A stretch of 64,000 bases of DNA, taken from Bryobacterales bacterium. Its GTDB lineage: Bacteria > Acidobacteriota > Terriglobia > Bryobacterales > Bryobacteraceae. Of the stretch, positions 39,387-47,569 are shown piece after piece; the stretch's first letter is position 1, and each line of letters begins with the position of its first letter. The position numbers and the translations under genes were made by a program. The DNA is taken from the NCBI GenBank assembly GCA_016713735.1, contig JADJOP010000001.1, positions 372,001-436,000 of the forward strand, in the 5' to 3' direction. Below the pieces are notes generated by a model. That model saw nothing but the letters and a program-made list of their open reading frames with translations, was not told where the DNA came from and searched no databases.

Positions 39387-40538
39387 TTAGAAGGTCTTTT
39401 GAATTTCACTGTAGGCCCAGTCGAGCCATGGGACTAAGGTCGTAAGGTCTGAGGTTTCGACGGTGGCGCCGCCCCAGATGCGGAAGCCTGTGGGGGCGTC
39501 GCGGTAGGCGCCGATGTCGTAAGCCGCGCCTTCTTTGTCGAGCATGGAGACGATCGACTTGGCGTGCTTAGCTTGATCATCGGCGGAAAGCGCCAGAAAT
39601 TTAGGGTCCTTCACCTTGAGGCAGATGGAGGTGTTGGAGCGGATGGCCTTATCTTCGGCGAGGAAGGCGGCCCAGGGGGAGGCGTCGACCCAATCCTCGA
39701 TGACCTTGAGGTTGGCCTGGGAGCGGGCGATGAGGGCGGGCAGGCCGCCGATGGATTCGGCCCACTTGAGGCTGTCGAGGGCGTCTTCGACGCAGAGCAT
39801 GGAGGGGGTGTTGATGGTTTCGCCTTCAAAGATGCCGCTGATGAGCTTGCCAGCCTTGGCCATGACGAAGATTTTGGGGAGCGGGCGGGGGGCGGTGTAG
39901 GTGAGCAGGCGCTGGATGGCGCGGGGGCTGAGGGCGATCATGCCGTGGGCGCCTTCGCCGCCGAGGACCTTTTGCCAGGACCAGGTGACGACGTCGAGCT
40001 TGTCCCAGGGCATGGGCATGGCGAAGACGGCGGAGGTGGCGTCGCAGATGGAGAGGCCGGCGCGGTCGGCGGCGATCCAGTCGCCGTTGGGGACGCGGAC
40101 GCCGGAGGTGGTGCCGTTCCAGGTGAAGACGACGTCGCGGGACCAGTCGGCTTGGGAGAGGTCGGGGAGCTGGCCGTAGTCGGCTTTGAAGATGCGGAGG
40201 TCAGCGAGTTTGAGCTGGCCTTTGCATTCGGAGGCCCAGCCGGAGCCGAAGCTTTCCCAGCAGAAGACGTCGACGCCGCGGGCGCCGAGCATGGACCAGA
40301 GGGCCATTTCGATGGCGCCGGTGTCGGAGGCGGGGACGATGCCGAGGACGTAGTCGGCGGGCATGCCGAGGATCTGCTTGGAGCGGGTGATGACTTCGGC
40401 GAGCTTGGTTTTGCCGATTTTGGCGCGGTGGGAGCGGCCGGTGGCGGCGCCTTTGAGGGCGTCGAGGGACCAGCCGGGGCGCTTGGCGCAGGGGCCGGAG
40501 GAGAAGCAGGGGTTGTTGGGGAGGGTGGAGGGTTTCAT
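39387..40538 (-). CDS. serC: Phosphoserine aminotransferase
   Basis: PLP enzyme of serine synthesis: 3-phosphohydroxypyruvate plus glutamate to phosphoserine. About 383 residues from MKPSTLPNNPCFSSGPCAKR. Typical parts: TGRSHRAKIGKTKLAE, VPASDTGAIEMALWSMLGA, VFTWNGTTSGVRVP, DATSAVFAMPMPWDKLDVVTW and SWQKVLGGEGAHGMIALSP with the PLP lysine. This is the longer SerC subtype found in some archaea and alphaproteobacteria rather than the E. coli type. I use the internal ATG, because the extension to 40565 adds only a leader that holds TAGAAT. Confidence 0.93.
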   Translation of the reverse strand: MKPSTLPNNPCFSSGPCAKRPGWSLDALKGAATGRSHRAKIGKTKLAEVITRSKQILGMPADYVLGIVPASDTGAIEMALWSMLGARGVDVFCWESFGSGWASECKGQLKLADLRIFKADYGQLPDLSQADWSRDVVFTWNGTTSGVRVPNGDWIAADRAGLSICDATSAVFAMPMPWDKLDVVTWSWQKVLGGEGAHGMIALSPRAIQRLLTYTAPRPLPKIFVMAKAGKLISGIFEGETINTPSMLCVEDALDSLKWAESIGGLPALIARSQANLKVIEDWVDASPWAAFLAEDKAIRSNTSICLKVKDPKFLALSADDQAKHAKSIVSMLDKEGAAYDIGAYRDAPTGFRIWGGATVETSDLTTLVPWLDWAYSEIQKTF

Positions 40539-40570
40539 CTTTGTGTTTGGGGGGTAAACCTCCATTCTAG

Positions 40571-41952
40571 CTAAGGTAGTGGGGCGGGCCGGGGGGATGT
40601 ATCGGGGTGGGAGGGCGCTTTTGTTAGCGCTTGGGCTGCAACACTAGGATGACGGATTGGGCGGTTGATCAATCGTGACGGGCGCGCTTCCTCCGTGCGA
40701 GTAGTCACCTGCCCCACCAGATACCGGTCGCCGAGGAAGACGGGGATCTCGATGACGCCATCGGGGGCGGAGTCGACAAGCTTCCCCCACCGATACTCGC
40801 GGGCATCGGAATAGACACCGACGAAGTGGCTGCCGCGGAACGGGGAGCCATCGTGACTCACCAAGTGGACGCGGAGTGTGGCGCGAGTGCGTTTCGGCGG
40901 GAGGACGAGATTCACTGTGGGGAGTTCGGCGCTTTCGGACAGCTGGAGTTTGGCCGGTGGCGTGTTCGGGCCGGTTGAGTGGAAATGACGGGGGTAGGGG
41001 TCGGCATTGAGGGCGTTGTTGCCGTTGACGGCGATGAAGTAGTCACCGGCGGGGAGGGGTTCAATGCGGTAGCGGCCTTGGGAATCGGACAGCGCGGTCC
41101 GAAAGGAACTGCTCTCCCTGCTTCCGGAATCGTCGACGGTGAACGCCTGGACCGTGACTCCGGGCGCGGGATTGCCCAGGTGGTCGTGGACGGTGCCGGA
41201 GATGCGCCCGTGAGGCCACATGGCGAGATTGCGCGTGCGGCAGCTATTCTCGCGCACTACCACGCTGCCATGGAGTTCGTGAGGCTCCGGTTCCAGGCGC
41301 CGTGTGAGCAGATTGGGAATGAGGCCGTTGGAGCGCTTGTTGTAGTCGAGGTCGGGGACGAAGCCATCGCGGCTTACTTCGACAAAGTAACGGCCGGGGC
41401 GCATGGCGGTGATTTCGTAAGCACCGTGGGCATCAGTGGTGGCTTGGTAGCGATGCGATTCGGATTGGGCGGTGACTCGCGCGCCCGGCACGACGCCTTC
41501 GGGGCTGGATCGCCCCGAGCGGCGGCGGACGGTCCCCACCAGGCGTGGCGGGCCACCTTCGGCCTGGTTCTTGAGCGCTTCCAAGAGATGTTCGTGGCCC
41601 GGCAGGGGAAAGGTTGGCGTGCAGATGCCGAGGGCGACCTGTGCGGGCTTGGCGGAGACGGGTCGGCGAAGATGACGTAGCGTTGTCCTGCTTCCAGGGG
41701 GTACCTGCACTGGGGTGATCCGGCAATTCGAGGTTCCACTTCGCGCACACCTTCGGGGACGCGGAGAAGCGGCGAATCGACGCGAACACGGACGGGCGCC
41801 GTACCTGAGCCGGTGTTCTCGCTGATTACCGTACCGAGGAAGGCCACCGACGTGCCGGCGAGAGCGGAGCACGGGTCGCGCTCGACGGGGATGCACATGC
41901 AGTCAGAGAATGCGGGCAGAGCAGCAAGCAGGAGGGCAGCGATTCGCGACAT
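40571..41952 (-). CDS. Exported carboxypeptidase-regulatory-domain protein, one frameshift
   Basis: N-terminus MSRIAALLLAALPAFSDCMC: signal peptide directly followed by a CxC start and then AGTSVAFLGTVISENTG, like the NTR/TIMP-type domain. At about 41651 the frame changes; one G added to the GG at 41650-41651 gives DPSPPKPAQVALGICTPT. Next come two or three CarboxypepD_reg/Cna-B-like sandwiches (GARVTAQSESHRYQATTDAHG, GTVHDHLGNPAPGVTVQAFT). The true C-terminus is uncertain: the final 20 residues look random, and a second shift may end the protein near 40665. Composition is less G-skewed than neighbours. Function unknown; perhaps surface or adhesion. Confidence 0.65.
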
Positions 41953-41985
41953 TCGTGGTGTTGGATACGGCTGGGTGGAGGTGCG

Positions 41986-43394
41986 TTACTCGAATCGCCA
42001 TGAATAGACATCCGCATCCTTGAGATGGAAGCGTAGGCGGACGGGGCGGCCAGCGAGGGGGGAGAGGCCGGGGCTGTTGGACCATTCGTAGGTGCGGGCG
42101 ATTTGGTCGCCGATGAGTTCGCGGGCTTCGGGGAGGGTGAAGCCGGGGATGGGGCGGCCTGATTCGTCGAGGATTTCGATGCGGACGGAGCCGGCGGCGG
42201 AGGTGGAGTAGTTGAGTTCGAGGCGGGAGCCTTGGAAGCGGAGGGGGTGGGTGGTCATGGAGCCGCCCTGGTAGCCGGCGTGGAGCGAGGCGAAGCCGTC
42301 GAGGCGCAGTGAGTAGCGGGCGACGTAGGCGGTGGGCTGGCCGTAGTTGCGGTTGACGAAGAAGGACATTTCGGCGGGGCCGGTTTGGATGAGGTTGAGG
42401 GCGGGGTAGTTGGTGCGGGAGGTCCAGTTTTCCATGCCGAGGCCGGGGCGGAGGAAGCTCTCGAGGAACTCGCGCGAGTAAGTCGAGCCGCCGCGGGTGG
42501 TTAGTAAGACGGCGTCGGAGGTGTCCTTGAAGTAGCCGGGGTTGACGCCGATGGCCTTGGCTTCGGCGTCAGTGAGGACCTGGCGTTTGGGGAGGAAGCG
42601 GGCGGCGATGCCGATGTAGATGTGGGGGGCGCGGAAGTAGGGGCTGGTTTGGTTGGTGTAGAGGTGTTCGGGGGGCGCGTCGCCGAAGGTCATTTCGACG
42701 GGTTCGGACCAGGTGCGGAAGTCGGGGCTGGTGGCGCGGGAGACCCAGCGGTAGCTTTGGCCGTTGGGGAGGCGTTTGAAGTTGCGGAAGTAGCAGAGGT
42801 AGAGGCGCTCGGAGGGGGACCAGAAGGCGAGGTTTTGGGAGTCGTAGCGGCCGGTGGGGACGGGGGGGAGGATGGGGGCGTCGAGGAGGCGGGTCCAGCG
42901 GAGGCCGTCGGGGGAGGCGAAGGCGGCGAGTCCGGTTTTCACGGTTCCACCGATGGCTTTCCAGCGCTCGGCGGGGGGATGTTGGGGCGGGAGTCGAGGA
43001 AGGGGGTGAAGTTGTGGGTGTAGGGGGCGTGGTTGCGGAGGACGATGTTGTCGGCGGGTTTGGACCAGTGGATGCCGTCGGGGGATTCGGCGTAGGCGGT
43101 GGTTTAGTCGGTGGAGCCGTCGGGGCGGGAGACGGGGAGGCCGCGGTAGTAGATGCGGAAGCCGGCGGGGTGGGCGATGACGGTGAGGTAACCGGAGAAG
43201 GGGCCTTCGTGGGGGCGGTCGAGGGAGAAGACGGGGCCTTCGTAGCGGGGGGTGGCGAGGCGGAGTTCGGCGTTGTGGAGGGAGTGGATGAGGTGGCGGT
43301 CGACGAAGAGCTCGCGGCGGGAGGCGATGTCGATGGGTTGGGCGGGGGCGAGGGCGGCGAGGAGGGTGAGGGCGGCGAGGGCGCGGGCGGGCAT
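41986..43394 (-). pseudogene. Exported five-bladed-propeller glycosidase-like protein, nonsense codon and frameshift
   Basis: N-terminal part MPARALAALTLLAALAPAQP (signal) then RRELFVDRHLIHSLHNAELR, a known start of secreted glycosidase-like propellers. A TAA at 43104-43106 interrupts it; CAA (one base different) would read STDQTTAYAESPDGIHWSKP. Further on, one G missing from the GGGGGG at 42973-42978 shifts frame; restored it reads RPNIPPAERWKAIGG, followed by ASPDGLRWTRLLDAPI and SERLYLCYFRNFK, with a beta-sandwich end. TACAGT lies 7 bases before the ATG. The frameshift could be a reading error, but the nonsense change could be real, so status is uncertain. Confidence 0.6.
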
Positions 43395-43489
43395 GGGGAC
43401 TACTGTAGCGGATTGGGGGCGGGGCGGCGGGGGTTTGGGATTGCGAGGGGCGGAGGGGGCGTGGTAGGTTCGGGGTGTAGAACCGGAGC

Positions 43490-43565
43490 GGGCGCGTAGC
43501 TCAGGGGATAGAGCATCTGCCTTCTAAGCAGAGGGTCGCTGGTTCGATTCCAGCCGCGCCTACCA
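43490..43565 (+). tRNA. tRNA-Arg(TCT)
   Basis: Complete cloverleaf: acceptor GGGCGCG pairs with CGCGCCT (first pair a G-U wobble), D-arm AGCTCAGGGGATAGAGC, anticodon stem TCTGC/GCAGA with loop CTTCTAA (anticodon TCT), T-arm GCTGGTTCGATTCCAGC, and encoded CCA at 43563-43565. It is the integration target of the island that follows. Confidence 0.97.
43517..43565 (+). repeat. Left att-like repeat (within tRNA-Arg)
   Basis: Matches 47420-47468 in 48 of 49 positions; the only difference is the base at 43526 (A here, C in the other copy), in the anticodon loop. It covers the 3' part of the anticodon arm, variable loop, T-arm, acceptor strand and CCA. Confidence 0.9.
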
Positions 43566-43705
43566 TGGTCCTACTCCTTGGCGGGTTTGGGGCGTGCCTT
43601 GCAGGTGGCATCAGTTGCGAGTGCGGTGCATGGACTGCGAGTGGCGGAGTGGGCGAGCATTGACTTAGGTGCGCTGCCGGCCTGGAGGGTGAGCACCGAC
43701 GGCGG

Positions 43706-45058
43706 GTGGAACAGTTGAACGAATCGTACTGCTACGATGCGCATGCGAACCGGGCGGTGTTGGCCCGGGCGAACCTGCACACTCTTCCATCGGACGCCTA
43801 CGATGCGACAGGGAATTTGACCAATCATCCGCACGTGGGGCAGATGACCTACGATGGGCAGAACCGACTGGTGCGGCACGTGAGCGGCGGGACTACGGTG
43901 ACGCTAGGATACGATGCCGAGGGACGGCGGGTGAAGAAGGACGTATCTGGCGTGGTGACCAAGTTTGCCTATGACGCTGCGGGGCGGTTGGCAGCCGAGT
44001 ATGCGGCAACCATGCCGGTGGATATGTGCACGCGGTGTTTTCTGACGGTGGACGCCTTGGGGAGCACGCGGCTGGTGACGGATGGAGCAACGGGCGTGGT
44101 GAAGCAGCGGCGGGACTACATGCCGTTTGGTGAGCAGGTTGACAGCGCGGCGGCGTTCGGCAACCGGCAGTTGGTGCTGGATGGGGGCGTGGCGACCTAC
44201 AATGCGACGGGCGGGCCGCGGGCATTGTTTACCGGCAAAGAACGCGATGCCGAGACGGGCCTCGATTACTTCGGGGCGAGATATATGCGCGCGGCGCAGG
44301 GGAGGTTCACAAGTCCGGATGCGCCGTTCGCCGATCAGTTTGTTGAGAATCCGCAGTCGTGGAACCTCTACGCTTACGTCCGTAACAACCCGCTGAAGTA
44401 CATCGATCCGACCGGCCGTGACGCAGTTGCCTGTGGGCCTGACGACAGGGCCTGTGTCGAACGCTATGCGCAGGCCGGTGCCAGCGGCGCAGAGGCAATC
44501 GGCGGAGCGGTGAAGGGTACCATTAACGGCGTCATTGGCCTGTCAAACGCGATCAACAACGTCCTCGATCTAGCTATCGCCGGAACGGGATTGACCGATT
44601 TTCGTTTTGGACAAACCGAACTGCTTCCGATGACACCAACCGAGCAGGTTGGAGCGGTCATCGGAGACGTTGCAATTACAGCAGCGATGGCGGCAGCCAG
44701 TTTGCCCCTCAAAGTTGAAGGCACAGTCGCTCAAGGAACTGAAATCGTTCAACGAGCGATGTCTACAGCCGAATTGGCTGCGACCCGTGAAACAGGGTTG
44801 GTTCGAGGTGGGCGTGAGGGTGTACACTTCGTGTCCGATGCAGTGAACAACTCTGCAACCCGGGCGCAGCAGCGATTGGCGTTGCCAGTTAGGCCCGAGG
44901 TCAAGGCGACGCTTGAGGTTCCATCCGGCGCATTCTCCGCGCCGACTCGAGTTCAGCCGTTGCCAAGACCGGGTGGTGGAACCTTGCCGGGTGGTGGAAT
45001 AGAGCGCACGGCAACTGGGCATATCCCGGCGCGAGTTGTGCGAGTGAAGAAGTACTGA
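43706..45058 (+). CDS. Rhs-core fragment with C-terminal toxin (TreTu-like)
   Basis: A 450-residue tip of an Rhs protein. YD-repeats (YDATGNLTNHPHVGQMTYDG, LGYDAEGRRVKKDVSG) lead to the Rhs core end, GLDYFGARYMRAAQGRFTSPD and NLYAYVRNNPLKYIDPTGRD, which marks the junction to the variable toxin. After a 110-residue linker with a hydrophobic segment comes the toxin: MSTAELAATRETGLVRGGRE, HFVSDAVNNSATRAQQRLAL and GGGIERTATGHIPARVVRV. From memory this resembles C-termini annotated TreTu, ADP-ribosyltransferases acting on EF-Tu. The frame opens at 43664, about 100 bases after the tRNA; the N-terminal secretion and shell parts are missing. GTG 43706 is a nominal start. Confidence 0.75.
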   Translation: MEQLNESYCYDAHANRAVLARANLHTLPSDAYDATGNLTNHPHVGQMTYDGQNRLVRHVSGGTTVTLGYDAEGRRVKKDVSGVVTKFAYDAAGRLAAEYAATMPVDMCTRCFLTVDALGSTRLVTDGATGVVKQRRDYMPFGEQVDSAAAFGNRQLVLDGGVATYNATGGPRALFTGKERDAETGLDYFGARYMRAAQGRFTSPDAPFADQFVENPQSWNLYAYVRNNPLKYIDPTGRDAVACGPDDRACVERYAQAGASGAEAIGGAVKGTINGVIGLSNAINNVLDLAIAGTGLTDFRFGQTELLPMTPTEQVGAVIGDVAITAAMAAASLPLKVEGTVAQGTEIVQRAMSTAELAATRETGLVRGGREGVHFVSDAVNNSATRAQQRLALPVRPEVKATLEVPSGAFSAPTRVQPLPRPGGGTLPGGGIERTATGHIPARVVRVKKY

Positions 45059-45426
45059 TGTCGAAAATGATGAAGGCCAAAGTTTTCGTAAGTGAACCGT
45101 GGGACTTCGGAACCCAGTGCGGTGTGGGACCATTTTTCGGCGAGGTTTTGGAGCAGAAACACGGTCGCCTGCTGATTCGCTTGAGGCAGGCAATTGTTTA
45201 CGGAACGAAGCACTACGAGGCGGTCATGGCAAGCTATAGGCACGCTAACATCTCCCCTGCTGAGGTAGCAGCTAACGAACAAGTCGCGGCAAATCTGCTG
45301 TTCGTGCCTTCGGCGGATTCCGACATTCTCGAAGGTCGCTATCCCTTGAATGCTTTCGCGGCAGCAGGATCGGTTAGCACCGACGGACCGTGGACGCCTG
45401 AAGGTATGAGCGAACTGACCAGCTGA
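45058..45426 (+). CDS. Candidate immunity protein for the Rhs toxin
   Basis: A 122-residue protein of no family I know: KVFVSEPWDFGTQCGVGPFF, then GRLLIRLRQAIVYGTKHYEA and a C-terminal NAFAAAGSVSTDG. No signal peptide, so cytoplasmic. Its ATG overlaps the Rhs stop (TGATG, 45056-45060). In polymorphic toxin systems the gene coupled directly after the toxin is nearly always its immunity gene, so that is the inferred role. Composition is neutral, like the Rhs tip. Confidence 0.6.
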   Translation: MSKMMKAKVFVSEPWDFGTQCGVGPFFGEVLEQKHGRLLIRLRQAIVYGTKHYEAVMASYRHANISPAEVAANEQVAANLLFVPSADSDILEGRYPLNAFAAAGSVSTDGPWTPEGMSELTS

Positions 45427-45483
45427 GTTGTGGTACGGACAGGGCGTGTGTTCCGCAATCATCAGATCGACCTCCCACGATCC

Positions 45484-45533
45484 TGTGGTGCGCAAAAATT
45501 CAATCCGCCACGCTACGCGGCCTCCTTCTCCAG
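45484..45533. repeat. Short copy of transposon end (R1)
   Basis: About 50 bases starting TGTGGTGCGCAAAAATTCA and ending CCTTCTCCAG. It matches the start of the next two copies with a few changes. It is the outermost fragment of the insertion-sequence end. Confidence 0.8.
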
Positions 45534-45534
45534 C

Positions 45535-45706
45535 TGTGGTGCGCAAAAATTCAAATCGCTACGTTACGCGGCCTCCTTCTCCAGCCCGTATTCATGATGT
45601 AAGCCTCCGAGAACAGGGCGCACGGTAACGCGATGCCCGTTTGGGAGGCGGTGACGGTTGCCGCCGGCTGGAACCTGGGCTTGGGGTGGTTCCGGAATGC
45701 CAGGGC
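45535..45706. repeat. Longer truncated copy of transposon end (R2)
   Basis: About 172 bases beginning TGTGGTGCGCAAAAATTCA. It repeats the end of the transposase gene (antisense of the HHEYGLEKEAA C-terminus and the codons before it) with roughly a dozen substitutions, stopping at a CAGGGCC site just where the full copy begins. Confidence 0.8.
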
Positions 45707-45707
45707 C

Positions 45708-46548
45708 GTGCTGCGCAAAAATTCACGTCGCCACCTTACGCAGCCTCTTTCTCCAGCCCGTATTCATGATGTAAGCCTCCGAGAACAGGGCGCGAGGTAA
45801 CGCGATGCCCAGTTGGGAGGCGGTGACGGTGGCCGCTGGCTGGAACCTGGGCTTGGGGCGGTTCCGGAATGCCAGGGCCCAAGGCGCTGTGTGGGCGTCC
45901 GCGGTTGTAGTGATTTGACCATTCTCGAAGGATGCGTCGGATGTGGCCTTCGCCCAGGGGTATGAAGTAGTCCAAGCATTCCCGGCGAATTGTGCCGATG
46001 AGTCGCTCGCAGAATGCGTTCGCCTTTGGGCAGCGGATTGGGGTTTTCAGCGCGCGCACGCCGAAGCCGGCCAAGGCGGCATCGAGGTCAGTCGAGAATG
46101 CCGAGCCGTGGTCGTGGAGGACGAAGCGGTAGGGATGGCCGCCGGGCAGGGTTTCACGGAACTGCTGGAGGGTCCATTCGGCGGTGGGATGCGCGGTGAC
46201 ATTGGAGTGCAACAGGCGGCGTGAACCTACTTCCATGGCGACGAACACGTAGAGAACTCGGAAATTGGCGGTGACGACGGTGAAGAAGTCGCAGGCGACG
46301 ATGGCTTGGGCGTGGTTGCGGATGAAGGTGGACCAACGTTGCGAGGACGCGCCGCGTGGGCCGCGCAGGTGGCGCAGGTAACGGCGCACAGTTCGTGGCG
46401 AGATTTGGATGCCCAGTTTCAAGGACAGTTCGTCGGCAATGCGCTGTTCGCCCCAGGTGGGGTTGTCGTTCGCCATTTGGCGCACGAGGGTCTGGAGGTT
46501 CTTGGGCAGGGCAGAGGCGGCGGGCCGTCGCGCGGCCTTACGCGTCAA
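45708..46548 (-). mobile_element. Truncated insertion sequence (R3 plus transposase)
   Basis: The third copy of the end repeat (GTGCTGCGCAAAAATTCA at 45708) leads straight into the transposase gene read on the minus strand. The other end of the element is missing: the transposase N-terminus stops at the vapC stop codon. No second inverted repeat is found in the island. Confidence 0.7.
45736..46548 (-). pseudogene. DDE transposase (rve/IS-type integrase core), N-terminus lost
   Basis: A 270-residue remnant. Helix-turn-helix-like segment WGEQRIADELSLKLGIQISP, then the rve catalytic core: VACDFFTVVTANFRVLYVFVA (first Asp), VLHDHGSAFS (second Asp) and NAFCERLIGTIRRECLDYF (Glu), so the DDE triad is intact. 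Full-length relatives in Acidobacteriota are about 350 residues; roughly the first 80-100 are absent here. The remaining TTG start overlaps the vapC stop by 4 bases, showing the cut. Probably inactive. Confidence 0.85.
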
Positions 46549-47000
46549 CGGGTTGGGTCAATGACACTCAGACCTTCGCGCGAGGCGGCTTCGGCGAGCG
46601 CCTGGTCTGCGGTGACAAAGGTGTCTACCAATCCTTGACTTTGGAGATCGAGGGCGACCGCGAGTTGGAGCGCGTCGAGGGTTCGCAGGCGGCGGGCAAA
46701 GGCGTGCCGGCCGAGCAGGCGTTCGGCGGCGATGAAATGATCTTCGGCCACGCTGTAGACTTCGATCGCTCCGGCGGCGATGTCCAGCATCAGGCGGCCT
46801 CGCAGCAACCCGGCCGACTCCCGTATCAAGGCGCCGGAGCGTACTTTCATCGCAATTGCGGACTGCATCTCCAAAAAGCCGAGGCTGGAGATGAGAACTG
46901 TCCTGCCCGGCTCGGCGAACAGAGAAGAGACGGCGGGAGTTCCTTCTTCGGTGTGGTAGTACTTGACCAGGGCACTGGTGTCGAGGAAATATCGGGCCAA
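46545..47000 (-). CDS. vapC: PIN-domain toxin VapC
   Basis: A 151-residue PIN ribonuclease: MARYFLDTSALVKYYHTEEG (first Asp), then SLGFLEMQSAIA with the conserved Glu, LRTLDALQLAVALDLQSQG (Asp) and VDTFVTADQALAEAA (last Asp). All four acidic residues are present. The C-terminus VIDPTR ends at the transposase remnant. It directly follows its antitoxin with no spacing. VapC enzymes cut tRNAs or rRNA. Confidence 0.9.
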   Translation of the reverse strand: MARYFLDTSALVKYYHTEEGTPAVSSLFAEPGRTVLISSLGFLEMQSAIAMKVRSGALIRESAGLLRGRLMLDIAAGAIEVYSVAEDHFIAAERLLGRHAFARRLRTLDALQLAVALDLQSQGLVDTFVTADQALAEAASREGLSVIDPTR

Positions 47001-47264
47001 TCAGTATTCCCCGCGGTCGGCAATGACATCGGCGGCCAGCAAACCGGGAATCGACGCCAGCGCCGCACGGACCTCTTCCATGGTCGGAGCCGGGGTCAGG
47101 TTGGCGGCTTCCGCGCGCGCCCGTTCCACGACGGCGACGTCGCGCTGGCTGCCGCCGGATGGGTCGGCAATGATGAGTTTCACCCGCTGGGACTCGGCCA
47201 GGGCGACAGGAGTCAGCGGGCGGAGCACGCCGTGTTCGTAGATTGCTTCGACTGTGTGATTCAT
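47001..47264 (-). CDS. DUF104-family antitoxin (VapB-like)
   Basis: An 87-residue protein starting MNHTVEAIYEHGVLRPLTPV, then ESQRVKLIIADPSGG, the AF2212-like small antitoxin fold, with a helical C-terminus (TMEEVRAALASIPGLLA) that would cover VapC. An AGGAA site precedes this ATG; the longer frame up to 47336 is not supported. Stop and vapC start are adjacent. Bases 47265-47419 hold no gene but contain a hairpin with CCCCG/CGGGG arms near 47383-47408. Confidence 0.85.
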   Translation of the reverse strand: MNHTVEAIYEHGVLRPLTPVALAESQRVKLIIADPSGGSQRDVAVVERARAEAANLTPAPTMEEVRAALASIPGLLAADVIADRGEY

Positions 47265-47419
47265 TGCGCGTTCCTGCATCAGACGTCGTCCACTGTAGAT
47301 GAAATTGTAGCTGCTGACATCCTCAGGAAACCACAAAGACCAACCGGCGGCAACAATGCGCCGACAACCCCTTGAAACGAAAAGCCCCGGAAATGAGGGA
47401 TTTCGGGGTGGTGTGAAAA

Positions 47420-47468
47420 CTGCCTTCTCAGCAGAGGGTCGCTGGTTCGATTCCAGCCGCGCCTACCA
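47420..47468 (+). repeat. Right att-like repeat (tRNA-Arg fragment)
   Basis: Copy of the 3' 49 bases of the tRNA-Arg gene, including CCA, with C at 47429 in place of A. It lacks the 5' half, so it is not a tRNA gene. It marks the right end of the island; the chromosome with the TonB receptor gene resumes directly after it. Confidence 0.9.
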
Positions 47469-47569
47469 GACAACGGATTGGGGGGAGATGGGGGCGAGAA
47501 GGGGAGACGCGGCAACCTGGGGTGGCCGACGCGTCTCCGTGTCCGATTGGCGGGGCTGGCGGAGCCCGA

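Larger units (their letters stand above)
43490..47468. mobile_element. Decayed genomic island in tRNA-Arg
   Basis: The last 49 bases of the tRNA (43517-43565) recur at 47420-47468 with one mismatch, ending exactly at CCA. This is the att layout left by tyrosine-recombinase elements using a tRNA 3' end. Between the copies lie only accessory genes of neutral composition: an Rhs tip with its immunity candidate, a truncated transposase with stacked end copies, and a VapBC pair. No integrase gene is present, so the island cannot move by itself now. Confidence 0.75.

Noticed and set aside
47279..47515. Minus frame containing GWNRTSDPLLRRQ and plus frame with EGRWFDSSRA
   Set aside because: These peptides are translations of tRNA sequence, a frequent false gene call; here they come from the right att repeat.
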